This document shows positions 6,540-9,583 of a DNA stretch of 9,583 nucleotides, one piece after another. The stretch comes from Thermodesulfobacteriota bacterium (GTDB lineage: Bacteria > Desulfobacterota > Syntrophobacteria > BM002). The notes under the pieces are model-generated. The model saw only the letters and a list, made by a program, of their open reading frames with translations. It ran no database searches and was not told where the DNA came from. Made by a program: the position numbers and the translations under genes. The stretch covers positions 1 to 9,583 of the forward strand of contig CAMYLW010000041.1 in NCBI GenBank assembly GCA_947259475.1. Reading direction: 5' to 3'. Within the stretch, counting starts at the first letter, position 1, and each line of letters starts with the position of its first letter.

Positions 6540-6569
6540 TTGACACCTAAGAAATCTCCATGACATACT
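6540..6569 (+). promoter_or_regulatory. Sigma-70-type extended -10 promoter for the RND exporter gene
   Basis: A perfect -35 TTGACA (6540-6545) is followed after 18 bp by CATACT (6564-6569, 4 of 6), which is directly preceded by TGA (6561-6563), the extended -10 form. Transcription would start near 6576, leaving a leader of about 60 nt before the ATG at 6637. This suggests the exporter gene is transcribed independently of the kinase gene. Confidence 0.5.
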
Positions 6570-6636
6570 ACTGTGCTCGAAAGCATTTCCTCATCACTGA
6601 GATTCATTTTATTTTCACCACCCTGAAAGAGGATTC

Positions 6637-9147
6637 ATGAAAACATCGCCGTTACAGCTATACGACAGACTGGTACTTGGCAAACCGGTCGTGACCTTGC
6701 TCCTGGTGTTCCTGATCACCGCCTTTTTCGGCTGGTTCGTTCCGGCCCTCAAGATCGACATCTCTGCTGATTCGCTGGTCCTGGAAAACGACGAAGACCT
6801 GCGCTACTATCACTCTATCCGGGCCCGCTACGGATCCGACGATTATCTGATCCTTACCTATACGCCCAGGGGAAGATTGTTCGAAAAGGAGACCCTGGAC
6901 GATCTGCGCAAGTTGCGCGATAGCCTGAACTCCATCGAGCGGGTTGAATCGGTAATCAGCATCTTGGACGTGCCCTTGGTTCATAGTCCACCAATGTCGC
7001 TGGAGGAACTGGAACAACGCGTACGCAAATTGGCGGATCCGGACACGAACCTCGCCCTGGCTGAACGGGAACTGCGCGAGAGCCCGCTTTATCGCAATCG
7101 CCTCATGAACCCCCATGGCGATACCACAGCGATGCAGTTGATTTTTCGTCGTGATCCGACCTATCAGCACCTGCGCGAGGGCCGAGATAAGTTGCGTGAG
7201 AAACGGCTTAAGTCCGAGCTGACGTCGGAGGAGGCGCAGGAACTCACACGTTTGGCCAATGAGTTCAAGCGTTATAAAGCCGACCTGATGGCGCAAGAGG
7301 AAGCGGATATCGCCCGGATCCGTGCCATAATGGACCAGCACCGAGATTACGCCGAGTTGCACCTCGGAGGCAAGCCCATGATTGTGGCCGACATGGTGGA
7401 ATTCGTCCGCCGCGATATCAGGGTATTCGGCCTGGGGGTGATTGCAGTTCTGGCGCTGCTTCTAGTCATTGCCTTCCGCCAGCCACGCTGGGTTATTCTG
7501 CCCTTGCTCACCGCTCTTGCCACTGCCGTGGTTACCATGGGATTCCTGGGACTGGCCGGGTGGAGTCTGACGGTGGTGTCATCCAATTTTCTCGCCCTGT
7601 TGCTGATCTTCGTTCTCTCCCTTACCATTCATCTCATCGTCCGCTACCGCGAGTTGCATGTGCAAAATTCCGATGGAGAGCAGCGTTTTCTGGTGCGGGA
7701 GACGGTTCGCAGCAAGTTCATCCCCTGTTTTTATATGGTAATCACCACCATGGTGGCCTTTGGCTCGCTGGTAGTGAGCGGCGTCCGGCCGGTGATCGAT
7801 TTTGGCTGGATCATGGGCATCAGTCTCACCGTGTCCTTGATATTCACCTTCACCCTGTTTCCGGCGGCAGTTATGTTGCTCAAGCCCGGAGAACCACATA
7901 AACCGAGGGATTCAACCACCACCGTAACCGCTCTCTTCCCGCCTCTGATCGAACGCCATGGCAACCTGGTGCTGGGAGTAGCCATGCTGGCGGTGGTTCT
8001 CGGGGTAATGGGCATATTCAAACTCACGGTAGAGAACCGCTTCATCGACCACTTCCATGAGTCCACGGAGATTTATCAGGGCATGTATCTCATAGACCGG
8101 GAACTGGGCGGCACCACCCCTCTGGACGTGGTGATCGATGCCCCGGCCGCGTTTCTGGAGGAGGAACAAGAACCCTTTGATGAGGAAGAGGATGACGAAC
8201 TCTTTGATGATACTGACTTCGCGGGAGAGGCGGGGATCACAGGCAGTAGTTACTGGTTCAACGTCTTCAAGGTGGATGAGGTTGATGCTATCCAGGAATA
8301 TCTGGATGGGATCGTTGAGACCGGCAAGGTCCTCTCCCTGTCCACTACCATGGAGGTGCTAAAACAGGTTAATGGCGGCGAACTACCGGATAATTTTACT
8401 CTAGCCCTTCTCTACAAGCGGTTACCCGATGAGATCAAACAGGCCCTTATTGCTCCTTACCTGGCAGAGGATGGCAATCAGCTTCGTTTTTCAGTGCGGG
8501 TGTACGAATCGGATGTCAATCTCAAGCGCCAGGACCTGCTGGAGAGGATCCGCCTCCACCTGACCCGGGAGTTGGGACTGTCGGACGACCAGGTGCATCT
8601 CAGTGGCATATTGGTGCTTTATAACAATATGCTACAGAGCTTGTTTCGCTCCCAGATTCTGAGCCTGGGGGCTGTGTTCCTGGCCATTTTCCTCATGTTC
8701 ATCCTGCTTTTTCGCTCGGTGAAACTAGCCCTAATAGCCCTCGTGCCGAACCTGGTCGCCGTGCCGTTGGTGTTGGGCCTCATGGGCGGTTTGGGTATCC
8801 CGCTGGACTTCATGACCATCACCATCGCGGCTATCAGCATCGGCATCGGGGTGGACGATACCATTCACTACGTGCATCGCTTTGGCAAGGAAGTGAAGGT
8901 AGACTGGGACTACCAAGCCGCGGTTAGCCGTTCGCACGACAGCATCGGCCGGGCCATGTATTACACCACGGTCACCATCACCATCGGCTTCTCCATTCTT
9001 GTCCTTTCCAAATTCGTCCCTACCATCTATTTTGGCATCCTCACAGCCTTCGCAATGATGATCGCCCTGGTTGCCAATTTTACCGTGTTGCCCGTGTTGC
9101 TTGTAAGACTGAGGCCCTATGGGAAAAAGGCCACTATTGAAAAGTGA
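6637..9147 (+). CDS. RND-superfamily exporter, COG1033/HAE3 (MMPL-like) type
   Basis: An 836-residue inner-membrane protein with the two-fold RND plan. TM1 at about 18-36; a large extracytoplasmic loop to about 258; TM2-TM6 at about 263-420; TM7 at about 443-463; a second large loop to about 672; TM8-TM12 to the C-terminus. Helix 10 ends in GVDD (D740, D741) followed by TIHYVHRF, the likely proton-relay pair; the matching place in the first half reads SLTIHLIVRYRE without Asp. Members use proton motive force and are suspected to move lipids, hopanoids or other hydrophobic compounds. No periplasmic adaptor or outer-membrane gene lies next to it, as is common for this subgroup. The second loop carries a strongly acidic stretch at 508-527. 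The start is ATG 6637 behind AAAGAGGA. The substrate cannot be told from sequence. Confidence 0.9.
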   Translation: MKTSPLQLYDRLVLGKPVVTLLLVFLITAFFGWFVPALKIDISADSLVLENDEDLRYYHSIRARYGSDDYLILTYTPRGRLFEKETLDDLRKLRDSLNSIERVESVISILDVPLVHSPPMSLEELEQRVRKLADPDTNLALAERELRESPLYRNRLMNPHGDTTAMQLIFRRDPTYQHLREGRDKLREKRLKSELTSEEAQELTRLANEFKRYKADLMAQEEADIARIRAIMDQHRDYAELHLGGKPMIVADMVEFVRRDIRVFGLGVIAVLALLLVIAFRQPRWVILPLLTALATAVVTMGFLGLAGWSLTVVSSNFLALLLIFVLSLTIHLIVRYRELHVQNSDGEQRFLVRETVRSKFIPCFYMVITTMVAFGSLVVSGVRPVIDFGWIMGISLTVSLIFTFTLFPAAVMLLKPGEPHKPRDSTTTVTALFPPLIERHGNLVLGVAMLAVVLGVMGIFKLTVENRFIDHFHESTEIYQGMYLIDRELGGTTPLDVVIDAPAAFLEEEQEPFDEEEDDELFDDTDFAGEAGITGSSYWFNVFKVDEVDAIQEYLDGIVETGKVLSLSTTMEVLKQVNGGELPDNFTLALLYKRLPDEIKQALIAPYLAEDGNQLRFSVRVYESDVNLKRQDLLERIRLHLTRELGLSDDQVHLSGILVLYNNMLQSLFRSQILSLGAVFLAIFLMFILLFRSVKLALIALVPNLVAVPLVLGLMGGLGIPLDFMTITIAAISIGIGVDDTIHYVHRFGKEVKVDWDYQAAVSRSHDSIGRAMYYTTVTITIGFSILVLSKFVPTIYFGILTAFAMMIALVANFTVLPVLLVRLRPYGKKATIEK

Positions 9148-9164
9148 CGGCAAAACACCGTTTC

Positions 9165-9185
9165 AGGTGTCGGGTGTCAGGTGTC
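9165..9185. repeat. Heptamer tandem repeat, RGGTGTC x3
   Basis: AGGTGTC, GGGTGTC and AGGTGTC follow each other without gaps, starting 17 bp after the exporter stop codon. A fourth unit begins (AGGG) and breaks off. Confidence 0.8.
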
Positions 9186-9263
9186 AGGGAAGAAAAACAA
9201 AAGCTGAGACCTGACTTCTAATCTCCGTCTCGCCGTTTCTCCGCGTCCCCGCGTCATCTTGTT

Positions 9264-9291
9264 GTGCCTAGTGCCTAGTTCTTAGTGCCTA
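9264..9291. repeat. Heptamer tandem repeat, GTGCCTA x4
   Basis: GTGCCTA, GTGCCTA, GTTCTTA, GTGCCTA in perfect 7-bp phase; the third unit has two changes. Confidence 0.8.
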
Positions 9292-9300
9292 GTTTGTTCC

Positions 9301-9342
9301 CCATGCTCCATGCCCCATGCTCTATGCTCTATGCTCCATGCC
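9301..9342. repeat. Heptamer tandem repeat, CYATGCY x6
   Basis: Six contiguous units: CCATGCT, CCATGCC, CCATGCT, CTATGCT, CTATGCT, CCATGCC. Only the second and last positions vary, both between C and T. Confidence 0.85.
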
Positions 9343-9349
9343 TTCCCAA

Positions 9350-9384
9350 ATCCGCAATCCACATTCCGAAATCCGAGATCCTGA
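9350..9384. repeat. Heptamer tandem repeat, ATCCGMA-like x5
   Basis: ATCCGCA, ATCCACA, TTCCGAA, ATCCGAG, ATCCTGA in 7-bp phase. More diverged than the neighbouring array, but the TCC core at positions 2-4 is kept in every unit. Confidence 0.7.
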
Positions 9385-9529
9385 TATGGCATTTTGGCCA
9401 ATTCATTTTTTGCCCTTTGACCATATTTAGTGACACCGCCAGATATCTGGAGCTGAGATGGAACTTAATAAGGGCTCAATTATCCGAGGTTTTTACTGTT
9501 CACCAGCCCGTTGGCACCAACCCTGCACT

Positions 9530-9583
9530 CTAGCCCGGATAATCCACGAAAAGTAATGAATCAGCTACGACTGGAGTCTATCT
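9530..9583. mobile_element. Terminus of a second copy of the MITE/IS family, cut by the window end
   Basis: 9530-9550 matches the left arm at 4288-4308 in 18 of 21 positions, including the first 12 (CTAGCCCGGATA). The similarity fades after about 9550. The element should extend rightward beyond the window; it may be another MITE or the end of the parent insertion sequence. Confidence 0.6.

Larger units (their letters stand above)
9148..9583. other. 436-bp non-coding region of short tandem repeats, to window end
   Basis: No supported gene. It contains four 7-bp repeat families (listed separately), then about 145 bp of AT-rich unremarkable sequence, and at the right edge the terminus of a repeat element. 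The stretch 9215-9256 is rich in CTCCG/GCGTC words but without a clear period. No intrinsic terminator for the exporter gene was found. Confidence 0.7.

Noticed and set aside
6658..7362. 234-residue open frame on the minus strand inside the RND gene
   Set aside because: It is antisense to a clear RND coding region and its product shows no domain or ribosome binding site.
9165..9384. CRISPR array
   Set aside because: Repeats are 7 bp and contiguous, with no spacers and no 23-47-bp repeat unit.
9285..9533. 82-residue open frame at the right end
   Set aside because: The first third is a translation of the CYATGCY heptamer array, giving a repeating HAPCS/YAPC peptide, and no ribosome binding site precedes it.

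Overview
The window looks like part of the chromosome of a sulfate-reducing or related anaerobic deltaproteobacterium (Desulfobacterota). This rests on one gene pair at the left edge: a NarI-like membrane cytochrome b tail followed directly by a 461-residue cytoplasmic protein with two [4Fe-4S] motifs and a CCG (heterodisulfide-reductase-like) domain. That order and composition match the HmcE-HmcF or TmcC-TmcB subunits of the periplasm-to-cytoplasm electron-transfer complexes of sulfate reducers. No rRNA or marker gene is present, so the taxon is an inference. Every supported gene reads on the + strand.

Layout: (1) 2-1698, the redox pair. (2) 1699-1879, a non-coding gap with nested inverted repeats and a weak promoter candidate. 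(3) 1880-2416, an unrecognised 178-residue cytoplasmic protein, followed 3 bp later by a tandem universal stress protein (2420-3343). (4) 3394-4226, two stand-alone CheY-like receivers with no output domain. (5) 4287-4474, a 188-bp near-palindromic element with perfect 24-bp terminal inverted repeats, very probably a MITE, ending 14 bp before the next start codon. (6) 4489-6429, a hybrid sensor protein: receiver, two PAS domains, histidine-kinase core. (7) 6430-6636, a gap with a good promoter candidate. (8) 6637-9147, a 12-helix RND-superfamily exporter (COG1033/HAE3 type). (9) 9148-9583, non-coding DNA holding four families of 7-bp tandem repeats and, at the right edge, a second diverged copy of the MITE terminus.

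A plausible reading is that the transmembrane redox complex is encoded together with a signalling set (stress protein, two receivers, hybrid kinase) that senses redox or energy state and relays it to unknown targets. The kinase PAS domains carry cysteine pairs at identical spacing, which would suit redox or metal sensing. The RND gene has its own promoter candidate and may be functionally separate. The non-coding parts are unusually rich in repeats. The most interesting items are the twin-cysteine PAS pair, the MITE inside the signalling cluster, and the clustered heptamer arrays.
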